The translations under genes were made by a program, and so were the position numbers. A DNA stretch of 64,000 nt, taken from the NCBI RefSeq assembly GCF_007751035.1, contig NZ_CP036433.1, positions 1,965,001 through 2,029,000 of the forward strand, written 5' to 3'. Position 1 is the stretch's first letter. Every line of letters begins with the position of its first letter. Source of the stretch: Lignipirellula cremea. Its GTDB lineage: Bacteria; Planctomycetota; Planctomycetia; Pirellulales; Pirellulaceae. Shown in pieces: positions 1 to 8,042 of this stretch. The notes under the pieces are model-generated. The model made no database searches. It worked only from the letters and a program-made list of their open reading frames with translations, and was not told the DNA's origin.

Positions 1-178
1 CGAAGTCATCCAGGTCGTCGAGGGTCATCATCACCGGCTCGCCGCTCGGCGTATCCCGAATGATCTGCTCAAAATCCTGGTCGAGGCACATCAGGTCTTC
101 GAGGACCATCTTCCGCTCGGCAAGGGTTAGCTTGAGCGGCACTTTCTCGCCGGGTTTAATTTGTTTTTTGGTGGGCAT
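1..178 (-). CDS. Partial conserved small hypothetical protein
   Basis: An open minus-strand frame starts at the ATG at 178 and runs off the left edge, giving 59 residues beginning MPTKKQIKPGEKVPLKL. It is preceded by a purine-rich AAGGAAG site about 7 nt upstream of the ATG. The visible part is lysine-rich at the start and then acidic, ending in MMTLDDLDDF. I know of no function. The good ribosome site and regular codon use support a real gene. It is incomplete in this window, so its length and C-terminus cannot be judged. Confidence 0.6.
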   Translation of the reverse strand, partial: MPTKKQIKPGEKVPLKLTLAERKMVLEDLMCLDQDFEQIIRDTPSGEPVMMTLDDLDDF

Positions 179-354
179 GATGGCTTCCTTGCGCTGGGTG
201 AAATAGTATTTTACCGTTTGTGCAAGAGCCAAGGTAGAATGCCCAAAGCAATCCGACGAAGATCGAATACCGTGGAGAACTCACTCGTCGTAGGCCGAAG
301 ACGATGGATTTTCCGCCACTCGAAACAGAAGCAGACTTTTGAAGGCGGCAGCCA

Positions 355-617
355 ATGAGCTTCAATACCGACGCCTTTTTCCAGGGCTTCACAACTTATC
401 TCAGAAACCAGCGATCGGACACAGTCAGGTACGCATGCGTTGCGGCATCCCCCGAGCACTGGTTTCAAGTCGAAGCGATTTCGTGGCTGCATTCAAATCG
501 AACGGCGGTCGGCATTGACGGCGGCGAACCTTCAACGCCTGACTGGGACGTATTGTTCGAGAAGCGGAAAGTCGACATTTGGCTCCAGCAAGTGGCGGGC
601 GCCGATGAGCAAAGGGG
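355..617 (+). pseudogene. Hypothetical gene truncated by IS3-family insertion
   Basis: A plausible start (ATG at 355, AAGG-type site just upstream) opens a reading frame of about 88 codons, MSFNTDAFFQGF onward, before the left inverted repeat of the insertion sequence at 618. Residues 35-75 contain WFQVEAISWLHSNRT and WDVLFEKRKVDIWLQ, which look like the conserved core of a folded domain. I cannot name the family. The frame continues artificially into the element until 735. No matching 3' part is evident after the right end of the element at 1893: all three frames close within about 50 nt. The rest of the gene therefore seems deleted as well as interrupted. Confidence 0.55.
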
Positions 618-682
618 TGAGGTGGTGACCAATTTCCGGGCGCTCCCGAAACTTAGAATGGCTGGAAAAGGAGATCGCCACG

Positions 683-982
683 ATGACTCAGAAACGGAAG
701 CCAGCGGTTCCTCAAGGCAGGCGGCAGTTCGATGAGGACTTCCAACGCGAGGCCGTCCAGATGCTGCTCGATGGCCATACGGCCGCTTCGATCGTCGAAC
801 GGCTGGGCCTGTCGAGCACCACCATTCTTTATCGCTGGAAGCGAGAACAGCTCGCTCGCAGCGGGCCGGTGGCGTCGTCGCTCGATGCTCGCGTCAAGGA
901 GCTCGAAGCCGAGCTGCGACGCGTGGAACGGGAACGCGACATCTTAAAAAAAGCGTTAGCTATTTTCAGCCGCAGCGATTGA
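683..982 (+). CDS. IS3-family transposase OrfA
   Basis: The 99-residue protein is of the OrfA type. An HTH_Tnp_1-like helix-turn-helix occupies roughly residues 14-55 (FDEDFQREAVQMLL, then IVERLGLSSTTILYRWKRE). A leucine-zipper helix follows at about residues 66-95 (VKELEAELRRVERERDILKK). OrfA binds the inverted repeats and, fused to OrfB by frameshifting, forms the active transposase. The start at 683 follows GGAAAAGGAG about 9 nt upstream, a strong ribosome site. It overlaps orfB by 4 nt and carries the slippery run A7 at 946-952 near its 3' end. Confidence 0.9.
   Translation: MTQKRKPAVPQGRRQFDEDFQREAVQMLLDGHTAASIVERLGLSSTTILYRWKREQLARSGPVASSLDARVKELEAELRRVERERDILKKALAIFSRSD
946..952 (+). 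promoter_or_regulatory. Programmed -1 frameshift site (A7 slippery heptamer)
   Basis: In the orfA frame the codons are TTA AAA AAA GCG, so the heptamer A AAA AAA is in the right phase for -1 slippage. After a slip, translation reads SVSYFQPQRL and continues in frame into orfB, producing the OrfAB fusion transposase. This is the standard IS3-family arrangement. Here it is inferred from phase only. Confidence 0.75.
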
Positions 983-1857
983 AAGAGGTCGTGGCCGCAG
1001 CCGATCAGATCGTCGCCGCAAAGACGGCCAGCGTCGCTGAGGTGTGCGATTGCCTCGCCATTCCGCGGTCGATTTTCTATGAGCATCGTTCGCCGTCGAC
1101 GACGAAGCGCGAGGAGCGGACCCAGCGTCTGACGCCCTTCGTCATGGAGATCTTTTGGAAGCATCGACGGCGCTATGGCTCGCGGAGAATCGTCGACGAC
1201 CTGGCCGATCGCGGCATCGTCGCTTGTCGCCGAACAGTCGCAAACATCATGAAAACGCAGGGATTACACGCCATTCAACCGAAATCCTTCAAACCCAAAA
1301 CGACCGACAGTCGGCACAAGCTCGGCTACAGTCCGAACCTGTTGCTGCAGGAATTTTCGCTGACGGCGATCAACCAACTGTGGGTCGCGGACATTACGTA
1401 CATCCCGCTGTACGGCAAGCGTTTCGCCTACCTGGCGATGCTGATGGATCGTTATTCCCGGCGACTGATCGGCTGGAGTTTGGACCTGACCATGACCGAT
1501 GCGTTGGTGCTCAGCAGTCTGCGAGTCGCCCTTCGCAGTCGACAATTGCACGTCGATTTAATTCATCACAGCGACCGCGGCGGACAGTACGCGAGCAACC
1601 GATTTCGCGGCGTGCTGCGTCGCGCGTCGATCCGTCAAAGCATGAGCCGCGCCGCCGACTGCTACGCCAACGCTTTCATGGAATCCTGCTTTGGAACGAT
1701 CAAGACGGAACTCGAAATGACCGAGTACGAAAGTATGCAAACCGCGGATCGCGAACTGGCCGAGTACTTCGCGTACAACAACCGCGATCGCAAACACTCC
1801 AGCCTCGGCTACCAAACGCCCCACCAATTTGAAACCAACCAACCCGGTCCAAAATAA
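979..1857 (+). CDS. IS3-family transposase OrfB, DDE integrase domain
   Basis: The 292-residue protein has an HTH_21-like region (residues about 45-105) followed by an rve integrase core. The DDE catalytic triad is visible: D in WVADITYIP, D in HSDRGGQYAS, and E in NAFMESCFGTIKTEL. The C-terminus contains YNNRDRKHSSLGYQTPHQFE, typical of the family. The nominal start is a weak TTG overlapping the orfA stop. In practice it is expected to be made as OrfAB by -1 frameshifting at 946-952. The protein appears full length and intact. Confidence 0.92.
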   Translation: MKEVVAAADQIVAAKTASVAEVCDCLAIPRSIFYEHRSPSTTKREERTQRLTPFVMEIFWKHRRRYGSRRIVDDLADRGIVACRRTVANIMKTQGLHAIQPKSFKPKTTDSRHKLGYSPNLLLQEFSLTAINQLWVADITYIPLYGKRFAYLAMLMDRYSRRLIGWSLDLTMTDALVLSSLRVALRSRQLHVDLIHHSDRGGQYASNRFRGVLRRASIRQSMSRAADCYANAFMESCFGTIKTELEMTEYESMQTADRELAEYFAYNNRDRKHSSLGYQTPHQFETNQPGPK

Positions 1858-1956
1858 GCCACAAGAGCGCCCGGAAATTGGTCACCACCTCACCTTATCT
1901 GACACAGATCGAGGCTCGGAAGTCCTTATTGCGCAAGGATTCTGACGTAAGTCCAT

Positions 1957-1991
1957 AAAAAAAGCCACCTTGCGATAAGTTACAAGGTGGC
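1957..1991 (-). terminator. Rho-independent terminator of tRNA-Leu
   Basis: A 9-bp stem, GCCACCTTG (1964-1972) with CAAGGTGGC (1983-1991), encloses a 10-nt loop. On the minus strand it is followed by seven T residues (1957-1963). It begins 7 nt beyond the 3' end of the tRNA, an ideal position for a terminator. Confidence 0.85.
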
Positions 1992-1997
1992 CGTTAG

Positions 1998-2081
<84 letters not shown>

Positions 2082-2327
2082 GTATTGGAAAGTAAAAGTC
2101 TAGGGGATTTGCTTCGCCCGTCAAGGTGGCTTGGGAGGCAGGCGGCGCGTTCCGCCAGTTCCGCGGCAGGAAGCGTACGCTGGGGGCGGTTCTGCCGAAT
2201 GTTGCGCCCCGGGAGGAACCGAGGCGGCAAAGGTTCGCCTGCCAGGGGTGCGTCGATTGATCGCGGGATGGTAGATTGCGGCGGTGTGGTTCATTTTGCC
2301 TTATCCCCTGCGTTCGGTTGGGTGCTG

Positions 2328-3359
2328 ATGTCGTCCGTTGCCCGGTTTTTTCGGCGTCGCTGGCCGATCCTGTTACCGCTGGGAGTGCTGCTGGCCGCCT
2401 GGCTGGCGTACGCGGTGATCAGTCCGGCGATTACGGGGGCGCTGCAAGGCGGGCGTACCGGGCTGCACGGCGATATGGTCTGGTTCGAACTACGGCAGGC
2501 GTTCCTGCAGCGGTCGCTGGCGGCGTTCGTTTGGCTTTGGTTTTTTATGCTGGGCGGGGCGATCGGCAGTTATCTGAATGTGGTCGTATGGCGGGTGCCC
2601 CGGGGGATGTCGGTCGCCGGCGGCGGTTCGAAATGCCCTTTTTGCCGCACGCCGATTCGCAAAACGGACAATATCCCGGTGCTGGGCTGGCTGCGCTTGA
2701 ACGGACGCTGCCGGGCGTGCCGCCTGCCGATTGCGGCCCGGTATCCGATCGTGGAGCTGGTGATGGGGCTGACGTTCCTGTCGGTGGCGATAGCGGGGCC
2801 GCTGGATCTGGCCCACCCGCTGGAGTCGGGCATCCAGTCGCTCATCCTGGACGGGCAGTGGCGACCGGCTGCGAGTTACGCCTGGCAGGTCACCCTGCTG
2901 ACGTTGCTGCTGGGGGCGGGCCTGATTCTCTACGACGGCTTTCCCATCCCCTGGTCGTTCGCGATTTTTGCCTTTCTGGTCGGAACTTGCGCGCCGCTTG
3001 CCTATGGCGAACTGTACCCGGTCGAATGGGGATCGGGCCCGGGATTTCCGGCCTGGTCGAGGACTCCGCTGACCATGGCGGTGGGTCTGGCGGCCGGCAT
3101 TTTACTGGGGGCGGGGGTTCATTTGCTGACAAATTTCAGCTCAGGTCCCGCCGGTCAAAGGGCGGGCGGCGTGATGCTGGCATTTGCCATCGCGGGCCTT
3201 TATCTGGGCTGGCAGGCCGTGTTAACCACGGCCGCAACGACGCTGCTGCTGACTCTGGCGGGTCGCCTGGTGCTCGGCCAGACGACGGTTGTGCTGGCCC
3301 TGTTTGCGGCCGCCTGGGTGCAGACGATCTGTGGGAAATGGATGTCGCTCTGGTGGTAG
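2328..3359 (+). CDS. Prepilin peptidase (A24)-like membrane protein, possibly inactive
   Basis: With the start at 2328 (MSSVARFFRRRWPILLPLG) the protein has 343 residues and about eight hydrophobic segments. After the first two segments comes GSYLNVVVWRVPRGMS, the hallmark of the N-terminal zinc-binding domain of type IV prepilin peptidases. A four-cysteine cluster follows, CPFC near residue 103 and CRAC near 128, then ARYPIVELVMGL. Known family members cleave and N-methylate type 4 prepilins in the inner membrane using two aspartates. One candidate Asp is in LILYDGFPIP, but the GxGDxK motif carrying the second is not visible. The frame opens further upstream (2085), but that part overlaps the tRNA flank and looks non-coding. 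No pilin genes are adjacent. Confidence 0.75.
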   Translation: MSSVARFFRRRWPILLPLGVLLAAWLAYAVISPAITGALQGGRTGLHGDMVWFELRQAFLQRSLAAFVWLWFFMLGGAIGSYLNVVVWRVPRGMSVAGGGSKCPFCRTPIRKTDNIPVLGWLRLNGRCRACRLPIAARYPIVELVMGLTFLSVAIAGPLDLAHPLESGIQSLILDGQWRPAASYAWQVTLLTLLLGAGLILYDGFPIPWSFAIFAFLVGTCAPLAYGELYPVEWGSGPGFPAWSRTPLTMAVGLAAGILLGAGVHLLTNFSSGPAGQRAGGVMLAFAIAGLYLGWQAVLTTAATTLLLTLAGRLVLGQTTVVLALFAAAWVQTICGKWMSLWW

Positions 3360-3416
3360 GAAAGCGGAGCAGGCAGTAGGGGTTTTCCCTTTGTTTTTGC
3401 GAGATTTCCAAACTAC

Positions 3417-3446
3417 TCGACAGTCTGGTGCGTCGCGGGCTATACT
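3417..3446 (+). promoter_or_regulatory. Candidate sigma70-type promoter
   Basis: TCGACA (3417-3422) is separated by 18 nt from TATACT (3441-3446), resembling -35 and -10 boxes. It lies about 90 nt upstream of the gene starting at 3537. This is a sequence resemblance only. Confidence 0.4.
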
Positions 3447-3536
3447 GGCCTTTTGCTTGTCGTGAATACTCTGTATTCGCATTGGTCATGAGAAAAACGG
3501 CCTGACTTTCGGGTTGAGCCTGGAGCTAGTATTTCA

Positions 3537-3998
3537 ATGTCTCGCGAATCACAACCGATCCCTAATGTCTTTCAGATCGATGTTTCCCCAACCAGCAGCA
3601 AGGGGACGGGAGAACAAAGCGGCGGTAGTAACGAGGAGGTTACGCAGCTGCTTCGCGCTCTGGCGGCGGGACAGCAGCAGCAGAACCAGTTGCTGGAACA
3701 ACTCGTACAACAAACAACGGCAGCCCAGAAACAGCGAGCCAATGAGTTTCAGCGTTGGCGCGACGCCAACCCCCAGTTGGCTCGCGATTGTCGCGCAGCG
3801 GCCGAAAGTTTAAGCCGGGTGCAGTCGAGTTTTATCGAAAACCTGGCCGAAGAAGCAATGGATCAGGAAGAAGCAATGCTGGATGGCGGCTTTATGCTTT
3901 CTGAGTTTGTCGACCGCTTTGGCCCGCGTTTAGCCCATCTGAACGGGGTGCTGCAGGTGATCAGTCAGCTTGGCGGCAACCCCGAGTCCAACACCTAG
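3537..3998 (+). CDS. Coiled-coil hypothetical protein
   Basis: The 153-residue soluble protein begins MSRESQPIPNVFQIDVS. It has a low-complexity Ser/Gly-rich stretch (residues 18-32), a Gln-rich helix (QLLRALAAGQQQQNQLLEQL, about 37-56) and a continuing coiled coil. The C-terminal part is acidic and helical (ENLAEEAMDQEEAML) and ends in a predicted amphipathic helix. There is no signal peptide and no catalytic motif that I recognise. It probably oligomerises. It stands alone, with a candidate promoter at 3417-3446, and the next gene starts after a gap of about 165 nt. Confidence 0.7.
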   Translation: MSRESQPIPNVFQIDVSPTSSKGTGEQSGGSNEEVTQLLRALAAGQQQQNQLLEQLVQQTTAAQKQRANEFQRWRDANPQLARDCRAAAESLSRVQSSFIENLAEEAMDQEEAMLDGGFMLSEFVDRFGPRLAHLNGVLQVISQLGGNPESNT

Positions 3999-4163
3999 AC
4001 AGAACCAGAACCGGCGTCCCCCTCAGGGACGAGCAACTCCGGGGAAAACGCCGCCGTGAGTGACCCGGGTCGTTTGCGGCGGAGAACGAACATCGCCGAA
4101 CTTGCGAGTGATCCCATGAACGTGACTGGCGACATCCATGAAACTGCTTCCCGAGATAATCCC

Positions 4164-4745
4164 ATGAACGCGAATTGGCGCATCGCCGTGGCGGATGACG
4201 AACTCGACATGCGCGAGTACTTTGAAGAGGTTCTGCCCCTGCTGGGCCACGAGGTGGTGTCTTGCGCCAAGACCGGGAAGGAACTGGTCGAGCGCTGCCT
4301 GAAACTCAAGCCCGATCTGATCATCACCGATATCAAAATGCCAGAAATGGACGGGCTCGAAGCGGTTGCTGAAATCCACAAAACCGAGCTGACGCCGGTC
4401 ATTGTCACCTCGGCTTACCATGACAGCGAATTGCTGGAGCGGGCGGGCGCCAATCATATCCTGGCGTATCTGGTCAAGCCGATCAAACAGGCCGACCTGG
4501 AAACGGCCATCGCCATGGCCATGTCCCGGTTTGGCGAATTCCAGTCGCTGCGCAAAGAAAGCTCCGATCTGCGTCAGGCTTTGGAAGACCGGAAGAAAAT
4601 CGAGAAGGCCAAAGGCATTCTCATGAAGAAAACCAACCTCGACGAAGCGGAGGCCTTCCGCAAAATGCAGCGACTGGCGCGCAGCAACAACCAGAAACTG
4701 GTCGCCATCGCCGAGAGCATCATTACGGCCGAACAGGCTTTCTAG
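4164..4745 (+). CDS. Response regulator, REC plus ANTAR RNA-binding domain
   Basis: From the ATG at 4164 (MNANWRIAVADDELDMREYF) the protein has 193 residues. A receiver domain fills about residues 5-120, with acidic DDE near the N-terminus, phospho-acceptor Asp near 55 (LIITDIKMPEMDG), and conserved Thr/Ser and Lys (VIVTSAYH; YLVKPIKQ). A helical linker leads to an ANTAR domain (about 140-190: KKIEKAKGILMKK, then EAFRKMQRLARSNNQKL). ANTAR regulators bind tandem hairpins in nascent RNA to prevent termination. In-frame alternatives are ATG 4116 and GTG 4056. I chose the start that abuts the receiver domain. No partner histidine kinase is adjacent. Confidence 0.85.
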   Translation: MNANWRIAVADDELDMREYFEEVLPLLGHEVVSCAKTGKELVERCLKLKPDLIITDIKMPEMDGLEAVAEIHKTELTPVIVTSAYHDSELLERAGANHILAYLVKPIKQADLETAIAMAMSRFGEFQSLRKESSDLRQALEDRKKIEKAKGILMKKTNLDEAEAFRKMQRLARSNNQKLVAIAESIITAEQAF

Positions 4746-5378
4746 CATTGCCACGCCAGACCCGTTAAGCCCTTTCCACAAAGCCTGATCGACCGGGCTG
4801 ATCCGGAGCGATATTCTGGCCCCCTCTCCCTGACCAGGGCGATCTTCGCGGCGGCTGCCGCCTTGGTGGTCAGGGACAGCCTTCACGCACCGCGATCGGT
4901 GGCGGGCGATCTTCTGGAGGCGGGTAGGGGATTTTTTAGCTCCCGCGGGGATCCATGCGACTGGGGGGTGGACCAGTTGCGAGCAGGTGGAGCGGCCTTG
5001 CGGTTGGTTTAGAAAAAGCGAATGCAGGTTTGCAAACTTGTATGTGGGCGACCCGATAGCTGACGGTGTTTGGGGAAAAATCGTTGAATTTGCCGGCCCT
5101 TCTCTGGCATCTATCGACGGTCACGTTTACAATACGAGACGAACAGAGAGGTAAAATTGCATTGGCGGGGCGGCTTTGATTCGATATGCATTTTTGCGTA
5201 CGAAACCTCCCAGGCTCTTTTCTCCATCTCCTCTTATCCCTCAAAAAACGTTCAGTGCGTGCTTTGCCTTTTTGGTCAAAGGCGGATTTGATGCGCGAAG
5301 TTCTCAGCCATCGCGCGCTCCACCAATCGGGTCAAGAAGCGACTGGCGCTAGCTATCCTTTTTCTTAAAGGAGCAAGA
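4746..5378. other. Intergenic region with a 10-bp inverted repeat
   Basis: This 633-nt gap holds no convincing gene. A perfect inverted repeat, TCCCTGACCA (4827-4836) and TGGTCAGGGA (4867-4876), with a 30-nt spacer, lies 80 nt after the response-regulator stop. It may be a terminator or an RNA hairpin. The rest, leading to the ArsR-type gene, shows no recognised element. Given the ANTAR protein next door, the hairpin is worth noting as a possible RNA target, but that is speculative. Confidence 0.4.
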
Positions 5379-5828
5379 ATGCTTTCGGTGAAAAGTCAGG
5401 AATCTCAAGGAATTACGTCCCCCATGACCGCCGATGAAAACGACGCTGCCGGTGAGCAGCCTCTCACACGGATGTCTGACAAAGCGGCCGGCGAACTGAA
5501 GACCATGTTCTTTCTTTTTGCAGACCAGTCGCGTTTGCGGATTTTGCATTTCCTGATGCAGCGTCCCGAGATGAATGTTCGCACCCTGTGCCAGATGCTG
5601 GGGCAAAGCCAGCCGGCTGTCAGCCATCACCTGGGATTGATGCGGGCCCACGGCCTGATCGCGTGTCGTCGCGATGGGAAACACAACTATTACGGGATTG
5701 TCTCCGATCGTTTCGGTGAACTGTTTGAAACGCTCTTTGAATCCTTGCCTTCCCATAATGGATCGTTCGATCTGGGCGGTTTCCGCCTGAGCTATGCTCC
5801 GGACAAAAACGATCGCCAGGCCAGCTAG
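5379..5828 (+). CDS. ArsR-family winged-helix transcriptional regulator
   Basis: The 149-residue protein starts at 5379 after the strong site AAAGGAG. A variable, polar N-terminus of about 40 residues precedes an ArsR/SmtB-type winged helix (FFLFADQSRLRILHFLM, then VRTLCQMLGQSQPAVSHHLGLMRAHGLI, then RRDGKHNYYGI). The recognition helix SQPAVSHHLGLM is clear. The usual metal-binding ELCVCDL sequence is replaced by RTLCQML, so it is probably not a classical metal sensor. The downstream neighbour is a secreted DUF1598-like gene more than 500 nt away, so the target is unknown. Confidence 0.85.
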   Translation: MLSVKSQESQGITSPMTADENDAAGEQPLTRMSDKAAGELKTMFFLFADQSRLRILHFLMQRPEMNVRTLCQMLGQSQPAVSHHLGLMRAHGLIACRRDGKHNYYGIVSDRFGELFETLFESLPSHNGSFDLGGFRLSYAPDKNDRQAS

Positions 5829-6355
5829 TCACATACCAACTCTTATCTAAAGCGGCGTCCCTGCTGCACGCCAACGGAAACCACCGCCTCGGGCCAGCCC
5901 TGACTGCCACACCCGCGAGTTTCCATCGCTAACCAGGCCTCAAACGCCATCCAAGGCAAATCGCTGCGGTTTCCTTCCTGCTAGACCTGCGCGGAATCTC
6001 CGCGCAGGCGAACCGTAAAGGTCCCCCGCATCGGGAGGAAAGCGTCCCTCAAAAGGCGGAGCCAGCAGCCGCTTCTTTGTCGCCGCATGATCTTCCCGCA
6101 CAGATTTGATCAGCGCCCGGCCCTTTGATCCGCACAATACGTTCAGGGCGTTCTGCACGGTTGGCGCCGGAGGATACGATTTCTGTCGTTCCGTCCGACT
6201 ATTTCTTGAATTCGATCGATTTACGATTAAATTGAATTAAGGCACAAATGGCCGCCTGCGCAATCTTGCGATCCATGGCGGAACAGAGAAAACCAATCCA
6301 ACAGCAAGGCGCCAGCCACACGGTGGGGCACATTTTAGTCAGAGGAGCTATCTAT
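5829..6355. other. Intergenic region, no gene recognised
   Basis: There are 527 nt between the ArsR-type regulator and the first DUF1598-like gene. The last 150 nt are AT-richer than the surroundings (around 6200-6245, TTGAATTCGATCG and ACGATTAAATTGAATTAA) and probably contain the promoter. A short frame from 6248 leads in-phase into the next gene but lacks a ribosome site. Confidence 0.5.
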
Positions 6356-7720
6356 ATGGCGATTCGATCATTCGTACAAAAGCTGTTGATCGCATGTGCG
6401 GTCGCAGGGTTTGTGGGCCTGGCAAACACCAGTTGGGCTGGCCATAACAACTTCCGCCAGAACGCCGTCGGCGGCGTATCGATCGACGCCTTTGGCGTCG
6501 TCGCGGGTCCCAGCGTCGAAGCCGCCCGGATGCTGCGGGCTTCGCTGGAAGAAAGCGTCACGCGCGCGGAACCCGGCATGGCCCGGCCCACGACGCTGCG
6601 CATGGTCTCCTTGCGGGGACTGGAAGCGGCAATCGCCGACGCGATGGAAAACAACCTGGGCCGCCTGCCGGACGAAGTGAAGTACCTGGCCGGCATGCAG
6701 CGAATCCAGCATGTGTTCCTGTATCCGGAAGCAAACGACATCGTCCTCGCCGGCCCGGGGGAAGGCTGGAAAGTCGATGGGACGGGGAACGTGGTCGGCA
6801 TCACGACCGGCCGTCCTGTGCTGCAGCTGGAAGACCTGCTGGTCGCCTTTCGCACGGTCACCCAGGCCGGCGAAGGGGAAGGGATCGGCTGCAGCATCGA
6901 CCCGAGCGCCGAAGGCCAGCAGCGGCTGAACGCCTACCTCAAATCGGTCCGCCAGTTCAATCCGGCCGTGGTCAAAGGGGTGGAAGAAGCGATGGGCCCG
7001 CAGCAGATCCGCATCACCGGCGTGCCGACCGACAGCCACTTCGCCCGTGTGCTGGTGGCGGCCGACTTCCGGATGAAGCGTTATGCGATGCACCTGGAGC
7101 CTTCACCCGTTCCAGAGATGATCAGCTTCATCGACCTGCTCGCCAAACGCCGGACGCTCCCCAAAAACATGACGCCCCGCTGGTGGCTGGCCACCGACTA
7201 CGAACCGCTGCTGCGGAGCGAAGATCGCCTGGCGTGGGAGATCCGCGGCCAGGGAGTGAAGTGCATGACGGAAAACGACTTCGTCGACGCGACGGGCGAA
7301 CGGGTCGGCATCGCGGGCAGCAAGAACCCGCTGGCCCAGGAATGGGCCGACCTGATGAACAAGCATTACAACACGCTGATGCAGCGTGACCCGGTGTTCG
7401 GGGAACTGCGAAACGTGATGGACATGTGCGTCGTCGCCGCCCTGATCGAAAGTGAACGGATGCTGGCGACGGTCGACCTGAAACTGCCGACGATTTACGG
7501 CGAAAACGACAAGGTGTCGCTGAGCAAGTGGCATACGCCGAAATCGGTGGCGACGTACTGCGGCTTCAAGAAAGTCGGCTCCAGCTACGTGATCACGGCC
7601 TCAGGCGGGGTGCAGGTCGACTCCTGGGAAGCGGCCGAAGTGAGCGTGGTAAACGCCAGCGTCTCGCAGGTTCGCAGCCAGGCTTCGCCGGCCGGCAAGA
7701 CCGAGTTCTGGTGGAACTAG
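6356..7720 (+). CDS. Secreted DUF1598-like protein, copy 1
   Basis: The start at 6356 follows AGAGGAG and gives a 454-residue protein. The signal peptide is about residues 1-30 (MAIRSFVQKLLIACAVAGF, ending near TSWAG). The mature part carries sequences such as VLVAADFRMKRYAMHLEP and IDLLAKRRTLPKNMTPRWW, which I associate with the planctomycete-specific DUF1598 family of unknown function. That assignment is from memory. It is one half of a tandem pair: from the codons for NNFRQNAVGG onward it is almost identical to the gene at 8043, with two residue differences in about 425, while the signal peptides are unrelated. A hairpin terminator follows at 7748-7778. Confidence 0.85.
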   Translation: MAIRSFVQKLLIACAVAGFVGLANTSWAGHNNFRQNAVGGVSIDAFGVVAGPSVEAARMLRASLEESVTRAEPGMARPTTLRMVSLRGLEAAIADAMENNLGRLPDEVKYLAGMQRIQHVFLYPEANDIVLAGPGEGWKVDGTGNVVGITTGRPVLQLEDLLVAFRTVTQAGEGEGIGCSIDPSAEGQQRLNAYLKSVRQFNPAVVKGVEEAMGPQQIRITGVPTDSHFARVLVAADFRMKRYAMHLEPSPVPEMISFIDLLAKRRTLPKNMTPRWWLATDYEPLLRSEDRLAWEIRGQGVKCMTENDFVDATGERVGIAGSKNPLAQEWADLMNKHYNTLMQRDPVFGELRNVMDMCVVAALIESERMLATVDLKLPTIYGENDKVSLSKWHTPKSVATYCGFKKVGSSYVITASGGVQVDSWEAAEVSVVNASVSQVRSQASPAGKTEFWWN

Positions 7721-7792
7721 CGGTCCGTACGACAAACGTATCAATGACAACAGCCGGGCGAGGTTCGCCCGGCTGTTGCGGTTTCTTGCAAT
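6446..7792 (+). repeat. Direct repeat unit 1 (1347 bp) of the DUF1598-like pair
   Basis: This segment is repeated at 8139-9485 with the same length and only scattered base substitutions. It starts in the codons just after the signal peptide and ends about 15 nt beyond the terminator hairpin. Both signal-peptide segments and both upstream regions lie outside it. Confidence 0.9.
7748..7778 (+). terminator. Hairpin terminator after DUF1598-like copy 1
   Basis: A perfect 14-bp stem CAACAGCCGGGCGA/TCGCCCGGCTGTTG encloses a GGT loop, 27 nt after the stop codon. Only a short T-rich tail (GGTTTCTTGC) follows. Confidence 0.8.
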
Positions 7793-8042
7793 CAGGTTGA
7801 CTCCCATACAACCCGAATCAGCGACCAATCCGATCGTATCGGGCGCATATTCGCTCTGGGAAAGGCATTTCCTGAACAGATTTGTTGTGCCGGGCGCAAT
7901 CGCTATCTATTCTGGAGAGGGTACGCGTTCAATTTGGCGGCCCTTGCGGACCGCTACTCGCTTGACTGTCTGGCTCATACGGAAGATTGATGAGGCGCCA
8001 GCCACCGCGCGGGACACCTCTCACGCATTTAGGAGCTAGATT
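7793..8042. other. Spacer and promoter region between the two DUF1598-like genes
   Basis: This 250-nt stretch is not shared with the region upstream of copy 1, so the two genes probably have independent promoters. It ends in AGGAGCTAGATT before the ATG at 8043, a good ribosome site. No other gene is visible. Confidence 0.5.

Larger units (their letters stand above)
618..1892 (+). mobile_element. IS3-family insertion sequence, complete
   Basis: The element is bounded by perfect 28-bp terminal inverted repeats, 618-645 and 1865-1892, beginning TGAGGTGGTG and ending CACCACCTCA. The TG...CA termini are usual for IS3. The match extends by two more bases (GG/CC) outside these limits. It carries overlapping orfA and orfB with a frameshift window. 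The flanks (GGGG before, CCTT after) show no 3-4 bp target duplication, so the neighbouring DNA was probably rearranged after insertion. Both frames are open and the ends are intact, so the element may still be active. Confidence 0.92.
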
